Positions 22,013 through 47,777 of a DNA stretch of 64,000 bases are shown here, one piece after another (positions within the stretch are counted from its first letter, which is position 1; each line of letters opens with the position of its first letter). The stretch spans positions 434,001 to 498,000 of the forward strand of contig NW_026570242.1 of assembly GCF_019649055.1 (NCBI RefSeq), in the 5' to 3' direction. The translations under genes and the position numbers were made by a program. The notes below the pieces were generated by a model. The model searched no databases, had not been told where the DNA came from, and saw only the letters and a list, made by a program, of their open reading frames with translations. The DNA comes from Paramacrobiotus metropolitanus (Eukaryota > Tardigrada > Eutardigrada > Parachela > Macrobiotidae).

Positions 22013-22316
22013 TGGTGGAGGTCAATTACATTTGGGTAAGCGTTGCGCGTCGGGTAACGGGAAAACGCGTAAAAAATGTGACGTAACAGCGCGTAACCAA
22101 GCAAACATTCTGATTCGCAGTCACAAAATCTGGGATGGGTTTTCAGCTTACTTGTCCGCGTAAGCGTTGCGCTTCGACGTCGAAGCGCAACCATTACCCA
22201 AACTACGAGTAACTCGTAACTCTCCTGCACAGATCGACACGATTGGACCTGCTAACGGCTAATTTTTTACGCATTACAACGCGCAACAGTTACCCAAATG
22301 TAATTGACCTCCACCA
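22013..22316. mobile_element. 304-bp MITE with 36-bp terminal inverted repeats
   Basis: The termini at 22013-22048 and 22281-22316 are inverted copies with 34 of 36 positions identical (TGGTGGAGGTCAATTACATT...GCGC). There is no transposase inside. The interior is itself palindromic, with a perfect 26-bp palindrome at 22166-22191 (GTTGCGCTTCGAC and its reverse complement) and several GTTGCGCG/TTACCC repeats. The flanking target-site duplication is not clear, so no superfamily is named. The right end supplies the 3' end of the AIFM3-like coding region. Confidence 0.85.
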
Positions 22317-25300
22317 ATGCTATGTTGTTGTAGAGTGCTAAAATTTTAGTAATATCATACAAAAGATCGGCGCGCGTAGTAAATTTGCCAGCCATCTGTA
22401 AATCCGCAAACTGTGAGGTCACACCGTCATAGTTCATCGTCGCCACTGCTTTGACGTCATCTTTCCTACGATTCGGATCACAAAATTATTTATGTACTAC
22501 ACACAGTAATTACACACAGTTATTCATTGTTAATTACACACTAGTAATTACACACAGTTATTAAATTTATTATGGCCCATACTTTAAATAAAATGCTACC
22601 CAGCGCCCGTTCTCGATATCGCCACTGATCATCACGTCGTCAAAGTTATCGCAGTATCCTGTATGGTGTGCCAAGTAACATTTAGAAAATTTTTCAAGAT
22701 AACCGTACCACTCAAAAGGGGGCTAAAAACTGTAAGCCTTTATTTATTTTACCAGCATAACGAATGCTCTTTCCAAAGATGGTAGTCCAAAAGTACGGTA
22801 CCGATCGCAGCGGTTCTAAATGTCCAGAACTCATCATGTTAAGCGCTGCTATTCGCCCTGAAAATCAGATTTTTTGCATAAGTTTAACGTGAACTCACTT
22901 ATGTATCGGCTGCCAGAAACTTCCGCAATGAGTACGTGTGTTACAAACGTTCCTGATCAAGTCAACGTCACAGATCTTGCATTACTGCTACATTTTAGCC
23001 GATCGCAGCTCATAAAGTTAATGCCACTTTTCTTAAAGTAAATGCGAACTCTGTTTCGTCATCAAAGCCTCAAATTTAACTAAAGCAGGGACATCAGCAG
23101 TTAAAGGCAGCCTTACCTTGTGAATGCGCCATAGCCCAGTGCTGTACTTTTGCTCTTAATCCGGAATCAGATAAAGGAAAAGTGGAGCAATCACCGGCAG
23201 CGAATACACGCTCGACGCTTGTACGCATAAACTAAATAAGGAACGAAAACGGTGAATAAGTCTGTTACTCCCGTACAAAAGTTTAGATGGTGTAAAAATG
23301 GTGACAGCGCATACGTAGCCATCATATCCAGTTCCCTTTAGATATATTGCACAAACTCTAACAAAATTTAATGTTTTATAAGACGGAACATGGGATGCCG
23401 TACTTGATCAACATTGATGAACCCTTCATCGTCCAACTCAATTCCAGAATGCACGAGGCATTTGGTATTCGGGACCGTACCTAGATAAGAAAAGCTTTAA
23501 GTAACATAAGATGCATTGATTGTATCACTCCGACAAAATACATTTTCGATGGTAGAATGGTACCTTACCGGCATTCGCAGTTTGACGTCCTTACTTAAGA
23601 GAGTGCCGAAAAAAATAAAATGGGTCGACTAACCAATAGCGACTAATACTAGATCAGCCGGGACAGAGAGCGCTTCACTTTTCTTGTAGTTGCGTAGTGA
23701 GACTGAATGGACTGCATCGGTGCCTTCGAAACCCTCCACGTTGCTTGCTTCATGGAAGGTTACCCCTCGATCCACCAACATCTAAAAGTTGTTGTTATCA
23801 TGTTTAGTTGATAACGTCTGAGCTTTATTCGGAGAGACTGCATGAAATTAAGAGACCAGCTATAACAATGTTGTGGATTAAAAATTTTACTTCTCGATTA
23901 AATTTGATACTGATAACATTACAATGCATTCCTTCCGTGCACTCTTCACTGAACTGACCTGACGCAAAAGCTTTCCAATATGACGCCCCAGTAGGTTCTC
24001 AAACGGATACATCCGACGGCAGATTATCGTAACTGATCTAGCTTTATAGCCCATAAATGCCGCAACTTCTAGTGCTATATCGTAACAACACAGAATGGCC
24101 TTTAAGATACACACACAGCGGCGTTTACTACAACCTATTACCTAAAAACGATGCGCCGACGATGACCAAATTTTTATCTTTGCCAGTCGCACAAATATGG
24201 TTTGCTTCTTCTGGTGTGCGTAGGAAACAAATGTTTTTCAGGTTGTTTCCTGGCACATCTAACCGCTTTGGGCTACTTAAGCAATTGCAAAATGCATGTC
24301 ATTCCTCTTCCGTATATTAACGCAAATCATCGGCACTAACCTGGCTCCTGTACAGATAAGGAGCTTGTCATATCGCAACATCAGCTTGGTTTTCGCTGTT
24401 ACGGTTCTATCATTAGTGTCCACATTCACAATCTACGTGAAGAGACAGATGCTAACCAACTGCAACAGTCTATTATGTAAGAGCTGATTTAAAATAGGGA
24501 ATTTTAGATTTCACATGGTTCAGGCTCCGTCCACTAGAAACTACTGCGTCACATAAACAGTACGTTACCAGATTGAACAGCGCTTAAAATGCTTGTACGG
24601 ATGCATACATACTTGCAGTGACGTACAGCTGAAAAATAAATCGAGTCGAGAGTGCCGAGAGCGTGACCAACCTGCTCTCGGGGAGGCGGTTAGAGCACAT
24701 AAAAAGATCCACAGGCAGCATACGCTGTCTTGTCGTTCAGCCATACGGCTGAGCCGTTGCACAGATCCACGCAAGGCAGATAGTTTTTACGCGTCAGCCA
24801 ACGACGTTAGGTTACGGCGCCTTACGTCGCGAACGGACGTAAATCGACGCGTAACGCCAACTTCTACCCGCAAGGCGAACTGCACGGAACTTGTTTTGTG
24901 AAATCTAAAATTCGCTAATGACTCTACCTACCTCCTGATCGAGCATCAATTCGATGTCATATTTTTTAAAATGAGCGTGATCACGAAGGAGTAAAAGGTC
25001 AGCATCTACGTCTAACATCTGTAAAAGTAAAAAGCTGTTAAATTTTACAACCGTGTTTCGGAAGGTTACATATGATTGGTAGGTTACTTTACTGAGCTTA
25101 GGCCTGTCGTAAGGCGGAAGCTGTTCTTTCGCAAAAATGACCACACGTCCCCGAAAATTCTTGCGACGTAGAGTTTCCGCCGCGACTAGGGCAGCTGGAC
25201 CTAAATATATACGTACTGAGTCTTGAAATAACTGTGCTCTCAAAGCAGTACAGTAAACAACGGCGAGATTACCTCCCCCGACAATGACAAAAATGGTTTC

Positions 25301-26358
25301 GTTCGCTTTATCGGCCCGTGCCATAGCGGGAATAACCTTGGCCTTTCCCAGGAGTCGCCGATCAACATCGACTATTACATTCCCTTTTACAACTTTCACC
25401 TAAAAGCAGTGAACATGTCTAATGTGGGGTCCTATAATATGGACAGTTCTGTACGATTGCAAACAATTAGAACTGCACTGGACACTGTTAAACATAGACT
25501 TAAATTAAATTCACCGGAAATGCGGGTATTCCATCGATTCCCGGATATTCTTCGATCTCACCAGTTACCAGGTTAAAGCAGGCTCCGTGCCATGGACATC
25601 GTAATCGTCCGTTAAAGTACGATCCTTCAAAGCAGAAATTAAAATCACAAACGCGTAGCATAAAATTCGTTTCCATTGCATAGTCGTAGCCAAGTGGCCG
25701 ACACTTTAGTTCGAAGTAGTTCTCTTTACCTTTGCGAAGTGGCGCATTGTAGTGGCTGCACTTGTTTCCGACAATAAAATACTGGTCTGCATCTCTTATC
25801 AGAAGAAGCTTGGCATTCTCTATGGTGAGCTCGCGAATCCTGCGAGATTGAAATCAATAAACAGCTTGAAAATTGCTAATAAAACGATCGGACGTACGCA
25901 CTCTCCATGTTTGAGATCGCCGTGCTTGCATACCTAAAATATTATAATATTATTATTTACTGAAAAACTTGAAATTCCAACCAGTCAGGTATTCGCATTG
26001 AATTAATTATGACAACGCTTTGTTCTTCTCACTAACCAGTAGCTCAAACATATCGTCAGTTTTTCGCATACGCATGTAGGCTGCAAAAAAACAGGAACGT
26101 GAGATTTCAAACAGGGGCGATACTTAGCTAATGTACCGAGCCAAGGTTTGCCAAATACTGGCAAATAACCGTAAATTACAGACTCCCACCTTCGTCTAAT
26201 CGACGCGAAATCTGTTTCGCTTCCATTCGGCGCTCCTCGATTTCGGCGACTATTAAGGGCAGGAAAATTATTATTTCGTAAGTAATTCAGGCAAGCTCGT
26301 AAACGTCATCCTTACGATCTTGTGGGCCGCGCATTTGCTTGGAAGGCGCAGAGCCCAT
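22267..26358 (-). CDS. AIFM3: AIFM3-like Rieske/FAD oxidoreductase, 18 exons, 595 residues
   Basis: Exons: 26358-26316, 26249-26190, 26080-26037, 25933-25902, 25839-25730, 25624-25515, 25399-25273, 25200-25088, 25018-24932, 24432-24341, 24275-24142, 24074-23959, 23781-23634, 23480-23404, 23231-23117, 22857-22753, 22658-22583 and 22465-22267. They total 1,788 nt with every phase consistent. The N-terminus MGSAPSKQ resembles the MG...SK start of vertebrate AIFM3 and could be myristoylated. The Rieske [2Fe-2S] ligands are visible ([20 protein letters not shown], residues ~85-120). The FAD motif is FVIVGGGPAAL (~170-180), followed by PYDRPKLSK (~205-213). The NAD-binding motif is [15 protein letters not shown], with Ala where relatives have the third Gly. 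VFAAGD lies near 410. The family is linked to mitochondrial redox and apoptosis. The last exon ends inside a MITE. Confidence 0.88.
24433..24931. other. Long intron 9 of the AIFM3-like gene with a GC-rich insert
   Basis: At 499 nt this is the longest intron of the gene; the next longest is 375 nt and most are below 160. The part at about 24640-24890 is clearly more GC-rich than its surroundings and carries a chance open frame on the plus strand. It may be an inserted repeat, but I see no terminal repeats. Confidence 0.4.
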
Positions 26359-27572
26359 GTCAGTTGTTGTATTCGTTGCGGAAGTATTTTAAAGACCAAA
26401 ACTTCCCCAGTGGGCACCACTACCAGTGTTCAAAGAGGAATAGCAAAGTACATGAGTTATCAGGATAGATTTGAGATCATGGATTTGGTCCCAAAGCGTT
26501 TTATAATCAATCACCGAACGATCCGTATAGCATTCGGAAGGTGGGGTAACGATGTCTAGCGGGAATATCAATCGAAGCACAAGAAACTTTGAGCACCTCA
26601 ATTTTGCACCAGTATGAGATTTTACTGTTAAAAGGGTTTACAAGTACTGTTACGGTCAGGTGATTCCAGCCAATTCAACGACCAACTGATTTGCAACGGC
26701 ACAGTTATTTCCCCGCGCAATATTACGCAGTAACTCTCCCCAACCAGGAAGCCCAACCACGTCAAATTTTCGTTTGCAATTCGTTTGTTTATAGGTGCTT
26801 GCACCTTACAGCTTACTTTGTCATTGACTATAAACATTCGACTTAATCTTTTAGTCTGGTTGCTTAGATACTGTTTTGTTTGAGGGACTTTCTAAAACAA
26901 ACGTTTTCGTTATACTGAGTCACACAAGTTATGCGCTCGTATTGTAGATACTCGTAAAGTTGTAAACTAAACTACTGAATACATGATCAATAGAGAGGTC
27001 AGTGTGCTACTGTTGATTGATGTTTATGTACTGGTGTTGGCAGTTTGCCAAAATTGGGCAAGATATACTGATTACGATGGGCTTATTTATTCAGAAAGCT
27101 TGCTCATTATTATTACTTAGTTGTTATTACAAATGTACTTACTTATTAAAAAAGCAAAATTACTTGTACGTTATTGCGAAATTTTACTTGGTTTTGTGCT
27201 TTCCTCTTGGCTATAAAACATTATTTTGGTCTATGCAAGTTCATTCAATGAGTCAACACATTACGAAGTTTTCAAGTTATTGACTCTAATAAGCATTTAA
27301 TAAGGTTATTGCCTGAGTGGGTACGTAGTGGAACGTTGAGTTTATAAAAATAGTGCAGTCAGTTATCGTTTCAGTTATTGTGTCAGTCAATATTGGTTGA
27401 TCAACAGATGCAAGTAATGTTTGCTGACCAATGCCTACGGTCGTTACACATTTTAACTTTTCTTTCAATTTCATGAAATGCAAACTCTAATAGGGAACTA
27501 CACATCGTACGCAATTTTAAACACTGCTGTGTAACAGTTAAGGTACGAACAAAAAACCCGAAACAAATTCCT
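26359..27572. other. Spacer, no gene seen
   Basis: Contains the presumed promoter of the AIFM3-like gene on its left. Hydrophobic frames near 27017-27283 follow from T-rich sequence and are not supported. Confidence 0.45.
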
Positions 27573-28679
27573 TTAAACGATTTCCGCAGACTCCGATCTA
27601 TCACAGGTAGGAAAAGTAAGGTTGCTAGACGTATCAAATGACTTCAAATGCGACATTCCAGACAGAAAACTATGCAGATCACTGTCGACCGCTTTTATAT
27701 CCGGCATGTTCTCACCAGGTGGCTCACTGTTCGACTCGCGCAGAGTATGTCGTGCTGATTTCCTGGCAGCAACCAGCTTGGAAGCTAAGCACTTTCCGTA
27801 CTGATACGATCCAGCTCTAGATAGATCCAGAGGATCACAATCAACGCCGTCTTCCTTGATCATTGTGAGCTGCATCCCATTCAGCTCCATAGATTGTAGG
27901 CTTCTTCGATACACCCACCGGGCCATGAAGTCTGATGCTTCGAAAGGGCATCCTCTAGCGGATCGGCCAATCAGACAGAGTCTGTACCGATCACGTTGCC
28001 GACTCATCTGTTTAAGGTGTGGACTTGGCTTGATGGGGCACAGAATGTCATAATCGTTCAGTATGGAATCAAAGGCGTAGCGCCGTTTAGCAGGGTCTAC
28101 AAATTTTAAAAATAATAGCGTATTCTTAGTGCACAGGTCACAGTCTTATCATGTCACACCTAATAAAGGATCAAACAGCTTCCGCCTCTGGAACGCCACG
28201 TGTTGGTCAGTAGCGTGGTAAAGCTCCTCGAAATCTGGAATGCCATATGGATTATGCCTTATTTCAGCGACGGAAGAATTCTTTCTGATAGCTACTATCC
28301 TCCGCTTTAAAATCATCAACCTGATCTTATCCGCCAATGAAAGCTGTACACCCTTCCGGGGTTCCTGAGACAAGTGTAGGGTTAAGGAACTGCGCTTGTT
28401 TTGTGGGAGTTCGTACTGGGCATTCCGAGCTGGATGATGAATTAATACTTGATGAACGCATCTCGCGACCTTTTCCACTGTTTTCACTGATGGAAATTCG
28501 GCAGCAGGATCCACTGGGACAGCATTAGCATCACCGTGAGCTTTCTTAGGGGATAGCTTCCGTACTTTGAAAAGGTCCTCGGTCAATGATTCGACCCATT
28601 CCCGACCTGTCACTCGATGACTTTCTCCTTTCAGTTTTCGCTTCTCTTTTCTCGCAGCAACATTGACAATTTTCATCAC
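27573..28679 (-). CDS. Basic orphan protein, 347 residues, two exons
   Basis: Exon 1 is 28679-28160 and exon 2 is 28096-27573, joined in phase 1 across a 63-nt GT-AG intron (FDPLL then DPAKRRYAF). The N-terminal 20 residues are Lys/Arg-rich (ARKEKRKLKG), suggesting nuclear localisation. The middle has a predicted helical basic stretch (LADKIRLMILKRRIVAIRKN). No signal peptide or membrane segment is seen. I recognise no domain. Composition and the clean splice make it a probable real gene; function is unknown. Confidence 0.6.
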
Positions 28680-29620
28680 GCTGAACTGGTGTTCTTATGT
28701 CTACAGTGGACAAAGACACTTAAAAATAGTAGCGTCTGAGTTGGCCATTTGCGCTGAATGTACGTCGAGCTTTGAAATACTACAGAATAATTCGACGTCT
28801 TAAAACTACCAGCCTACTCTACTCTGTTCAGTATAGCTTATTTATAGCTTAAGTTAGTTATAACGTGCATGCCTCCCGCACGCCGCTATGGGAACTTTGC
28901 ATATCCCTAAATCTGCAGGCCGTACTACGTACTGCGTAACCAAAGTTTTGGACCAAAGCCAAACATTAAAGCTAAAGGTGATTGTTTTCGTGTCAATCAA
29001 TAAAGTGTGACTAATGACTAATTAAAACAGATCACATCAATAATATTGATTATTATGTAAGTTCGATCTTGAGCTCTTGAATTATTATGGGCTTGTACTA
29101 GCGCAGACTCATTTTTCTTGGGTACGTTTTAAAATTCGCAACAAATTAGCATCAATCGCCGTGCACTTGATTTCAAACGAAACTAGACCTCTTAAAGTAT
29201 AATCGAATCCCCACTTACATACTCACCAAATAAGATTTTTCGTGGATTGAATATTTTTAAAAACCTAAAACTCAAGTTGATTAAAAGAATGTTGCTTGGC
29301 AGTACTTTATATTCCAGATGTTCTGATAGGCTCTGATACCGTTGTTCACAAAAAGATATCAGTGCCAGCACGCCCCACAGAGTTTTGAACTGGTAGTACT
29401 TTCGAATGTTTATAATAATCTTTGCGATACATACAAATAAAATCTAGATTTTAATACATATACGCTTTTTCAGGAATATTTCTTCGTGCTTGACTTTTGC
29501 GGGACGACTAGCAGTTTACATACATGTGCCTAATTTCCGCTTTTAATTTAATAAATTAGTGCTTATGAGGATTTACCGGTGGTAAAACCAGTTTGCAATC
29601 TGGCATGATTTAAGTGCTAT
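28680..29620. other. Divergent promoter spacer
   Basis: This lies between two divergently transcribed genes, the basic orphan (-) and the acyltransferase (+), so it should contain both promoters. No gene is seen. Confidence 0.5.
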
Positions 29621-31343
29621 ATGTTCGGCCACCCAGCTGACATCAACGTCCATCCATATGCTCAGCAGTCCGTTTTGACAGTGCCTTCGTTTTCGGCCTC
29701 CGCATACCAAGCAGAACCTAACACACCACCCGATGAAACCTTCAGCAGTTTCTTCACGCCGGTTAATACCAACTGCCAGAAACAGAACAGCGTTGCTGAA
29801 TGCAGCAGTTTTAAGAACGGGCACCAAGTAGATGCACGACACTGGCCGCCAAGCGTTTCCAGCATCCGAGACAGCAGGACAACCAAAAGTGCAGCTAGTT
29901 TACACAGCAATGGTTTTTGTTACGGTGATGACGAAAGGCATCGCTCGGTTAACGGATGCGCCAAGGAGAAAACCAGCGAACTTATCAATGTGGACCTAGA
30001 CAGTCAGGCTGTAAAACCGGGGTCTAACCTACGCATGGCTACGGAAAATTCTCCAAAAACCAGCGTCAGTACACCCACTCTGGCGACACTAGGAAGTCCA
30101 TTGCAGTTACCGTATCGATATCACTGTCGAATATCTGCGACGGACTACTGTATTATGGCGCTCATGGTTCCGATTGTTCCTCTTCGTGTCGCAGGACTCC
30201 TGTTTTTGATGATATCAGGCTGGCTTATTGCGAAAGTACAGCTTTAATCGATGAACGTTAGCCACGGTTGGAACTTGACGAGACTTACGTTACAGGTGGC
30301 ATTGTTCAACATTAACAAAACGAACGATCTTTTAACTGCCGCTCCATTAACAGGATGGCGCCGTAAATGCCAGATTATCCTACGCCACATCGGTCGTTGG
30401 ATGTTCTTTCTGTGTGGCCTACACTGGATTCGATGGGAAGGACGCGTGGAAGAACTGCTAAAGCGACGAAAAGGTCAAGAAGTTCAGGCTCCCGTGCTAG
30501 TAGTGGCGCCGCACATCTCATACATGGATGCGTTCCTGTGCGTCATAATGGACTGCTGTGTAGTTTCGCGGTCGAGCTTGAAGAGTTTACCGTTCTTCGG
30601 GCCTGCTATTTCACTAATGCAGCCGTTGTACGTTGACCGAGAAGATATGCAAAGGTCAGTAATTTTAAGTTTAATTTATCGCTTATGCTTTATCTGTTGC
30701 ATTTTGTTTTTGCAGTCGGATTAGCACCGTTGAAGCACTGCGAGAACGTTGTCGCAAAGATATCACGTTAAATCGTTGGAACTGGCCGCCTGTGTTCATA
30801 TTCCCCGAAGGCACAACATCAAACGGCAAGAGCTTTTTCAAATTCAAGTCCGGAGCTTTCATCCCAGGTCAGCCGGTGCAGCTCATTGGACTGTCATATA
30901 AAACGTGCATGCGCTCCTTTCAACCTGTGACAATGACGTGGGACACTAATCTCCCTGTTTGGAAGTCGCTCGTCTGCATCCTACTCCAACCGAACATTAC
31001 GGCAATTGTAACAGCCCTAGGTAAACCGTTGAATACTTTTGAGTGGTTTGATTCACCATTAAACGCACTAGCCATTGTAATTGCAGGTGTTTATTGTCCC
31101 TCGCAAGATGAAAAGCTCAATCCGGATTTGTACACAGCTAATGTGGAGCGGTACATGTCCTTAAAACTGGGTCTTCCAGCAACGGAATACACTTTTCAAC
31201 ATGCCAAAAATTACGCCGCAACGGTGCACTACAAAAGAGAGGCAGCAGGAGATCGGAGCAGTGCCAATTCCAGCACCGAAACGGTCGCCGCGACTGATTA
31301 TCAGTCCAGAACCCGCGGCCGAAAGCATTCTTTTCGCGTCTAA
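29621..31343 (+). CDS. LPCAT-like lysophospholipid acyltransferase
   Basis: Three exons, 29621-30235, 30296-30654 and 30716-31343, give 533 residues in frame. The first ~170 residues are Ser/Thr/Asn-rich and disordered, longer than in typical LPCATs. A hydrophobic segment follows (IMALMVPIVPLRVAGLLFLMISGW, split here as two helices). PLTGWRRKCQ and the PlsC domain then begin. The catalytic HX4D motif is HISYMD (His278, Asp283), and the substrate motif is FPEGTTSNGKSFFKFKSGAF. The region after it (WEW-type SPLNALAIVIAGVYCPSQDEKLNPDLY) matches LPCAT1/2/4. There are no EF-hands and no KDEL, so it is nearest to the LPCAT4 layout. The expected reaction is acyl-CoA-dependent reacylation of lysophospholipids at the ER. 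Its 3' end is 290 nt from that of the dynein gene. Confidence 0.85.
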
Positions 31344-31632
31344 AAAGCTAATTTGTTTTATCATTTTAAATGTGCAGTTGCTGCTTAAAACGGCGTGACC
31401 GTTTTTGTTTTATTTTGAACAATCATTTCAACGAGGCAACTTTCATCGGCCTCGATCTCACAAAAAATCCAGTAAAACCATGAATTTCGATCTGAACATT
31501 GCTGTTGCTGCAAACGCTGATAAATAACTTCCAGCAAAGGACTTTTCACTGACACCAAAAACTAACATTACAAGAACTAAAAAATAAAATCATAGCAAAC
31601 TGCTTTCTGCCATGGAACCGACACCCCTTACA

Positions 31633-45518
<13,886 letters not shown>

Positions 45519-46093
45519 TTTCTACACGAGATCACGACGCCTTCAGGAAAGATCAACTCTGTCTCGCAGTTCCCGAAACCCTTTTGAAAAGATACACAAT
45601 ACTCTATAATCCCCCATCGATGTCAAATTTAAACAGGAAAAGTGAGCCATCCAGTAGAACCGACATTCTCCAAAAAGAGTCCGTCATCATTCGATACTCT
45701 CAAAAGCAGAAAATGACGAAAGGAAAGATTGATGTGATAATGTTAGCATGATAGATATCCAGTATTCGGCATCGCACGGAGGAAGAAAGAGCGCTATACG
45801 TCTTAAGTATTACATTGCACAAGCCAATTTCTCTGTCATCACCTTGTTTACGTTGTGTTTCTTAGCAACGGTCAAAACTTTTACCGGGTACACCGAATGT
45901 TACGGCTCGAGGTGATGATTGTGATAAGTTTAAAACTTGATACCGGTACTTTCGGTTCTTATTTGTACAGCATTATCAGTTTATTACAGTAACATTTTAC
46001 ATTAATTAAAAACACCGGAAAAGATAACAATATGGGCAAAAGCCGCAAAACAGTAAAATATGCAAACGTGCTTTTCATAATTCTACGTACACG
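45519..46093. other. Dynein 5' flank, no gene seen
   Basis: Presumed promoter and 5' UTR of the dynein gene. Confidence 0.4.
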
Positions 46094-46205
46094 TTAATGC
46101 GTAAAATATACACTGTACAGAATTAGAATTTCTTTAAAAATGCCCTTTTTACAATTCACGTTCGTTCCAGGCGACATTCTAAGGTTTAGGCAGTATTTTG
46201 ACATT

Positions 46206-46475
46206 TCAATGGGCAGCTGTAGTTGCCCCAGTTGCCGCTTCATTCGCCCTTGGTCCCTGACCGTCTTGACCGAGACGCCCGCCCTGGTGACCGGAGTCTG
46301 GCTGATGCAGCTTTTCCGGAAGTTGGTCATTATGGGCTGGTTGATCTTGTCTTGACTGACCTTCTTGTCCAAGCTTCCCGCCTTGATGTCCTTCGCTGCT
46401 CGGCTGCCCATGCTGTTGCTGACCTGGAGCAACGGACGGTGCTGTTTGCACCAACGCCACGGCTAATCGAAACAT
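46206..46475 (-). CDS. Doubtful Gln/Gly-rich micro-gene
   Basis: An 89-codon frame with an internal repeat, GHQGGKLGQEGQ and GHQGGRLGQDGQ, in a Gln/Gly/His-rich context. A short hydrophobic start (MFRLAVALVQTAPS) could be a weak signal peptide. An overlapping frame (46094-46432) is also open, and an upstream GTGAGT donor suggests a spliced 5' end, but I could not close a model. It may be a small secreted disordered protein or a repeat with chance frames. Confidence 0.3.
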   Translation of the reverse strand: MFRLAVALVQTAPSVAPGQQQHGQPSSEGHQGGKLGQEGQSRQDQPAHNDQLPEKLHQPDSGHQGGRLGQDGQGPRANEAATGATTAAH

Positions 46476-47777
46476 TCGTTATAATATCAGATAGCAACAA
46501 ATGCAATACTCACTGCTATACAAAAATCAAACAAACTAAAAAACATAATAAGCGCACAAAATATTTCACCGCTCTTGATAGAGATGCAATAACAGTCAAT
46601 TTCCACCTAAGGTTTTTGCTCTGAAAGATAAGACTACTCCTCAGCACTGGTTACGCTTTAAACGTGTGAATGACTGGTTTATTTCAAATTTAGAGCGGTT
46701 TATTTTATTAAATACGGCAAATCTAGGAGAATTCTGTTTACCTGAGAGAATGAAAAATGCTAAAATAATTTTCATCTTCGAAGATCCTGCTGCAAGGCCG
46801 CAGAAATTGCCACAATGTGAGCTGTCGAATGCGGAAGAAAAACCCGTAGTCGTATTTCGAGTGCGTAACGCTCACTGTATTACTGAACATTAATTTACAG
46901 TGAAAGTGTTGCAGGTTTTTACTTTAATATGAAATTTGTTCTGTTTTGTTAACTAGACGATGGTGGTGATGCCAGATAAATACTACCATACCCGGAATGC
47001 ACATAGCATGTGGTTGGTAGAACCATGGGAAAAACCCCACCGGCACCGAATTTAAGGACAAAGGTTAAAAGATAGGGTATGTTGAGATAAAAATCAAAAC
47101 TGCCTCAACTATAATCTTTGTAGAAGACGGTGAACATAAAATTAATAAGTGCTGTAACTGGCTGTGCATTCTGTTTGGTGCGCTATATTATTCCCCTTCA
47201 CCTTTCCTGGGTACCGGTATCTGCCGTTCAATAATGTGTTTTCTATATTGCACTGTATTGATACAAATACGGAGCCTTAACAGTTAATTTACACCAAATA
47301 AGTAGCTTATAATAAAACGAGATCACACAGCTGAAGCTACAAGAGTTGCGACTAGAGTAAAATAATTTTGTGTTTATGCAACGACATCGGGTTACACGGC
47401 GTTTGGGGTTTCTTACCTTACTTACACAGCACACAGCATGGTCAGCCATAATTATAGATTTAATTCATAATCGGCTAAATATCTACACACAACTCTATAA
47501 TCAGTACGTTACAAATACTTAGCTGTGTGCCTGCACTGACAAATTCTAAATGAAATATGCTACAATTAAATATTATGGCATAAGGCATATGTACAAAATG
47601 CAGGTGAAATACTTAAGTATAACATTGGTTTTAGGGTGTGTATTTTGTAGAATGCACTCTTCATTAGATAATGCACTCTTCATTTTTTTGGCTGCTTAAT
47701 GTAATTAAATAATACTTTCTTAAAATCATTTTCTCGGTTAAATTTCGCTACACGCAAGGTTAACACTTCAAATCAAA
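46476..47777. other. Spacer, no gene seen
   Basis: AT-rich with no supported frame. It should hold the promoter of the EGF-domain gene at its right end. Confidence 0.4.

Noticed and set aside
23580-23633. Possible extra AIFM3 exon between exons 13 and 14
   Set aside because: It has no AG acceptor in phase; joining 23634 directly to 23480 gives the expected IGTVPNT sequence.
24593-24901. 102-codon frame in the AIFM3 intron
   Set aside because: It has no domain, lies inside a well-defined intron, and is open only because the insert is GC-rich.
27017-27283. Hydrophobic 88-codon frame resembling a membrane protein
   Set aside because: The T-rich composition makes Phe/Leu/Ile/Tyr codons by chance; there are no splice partners.
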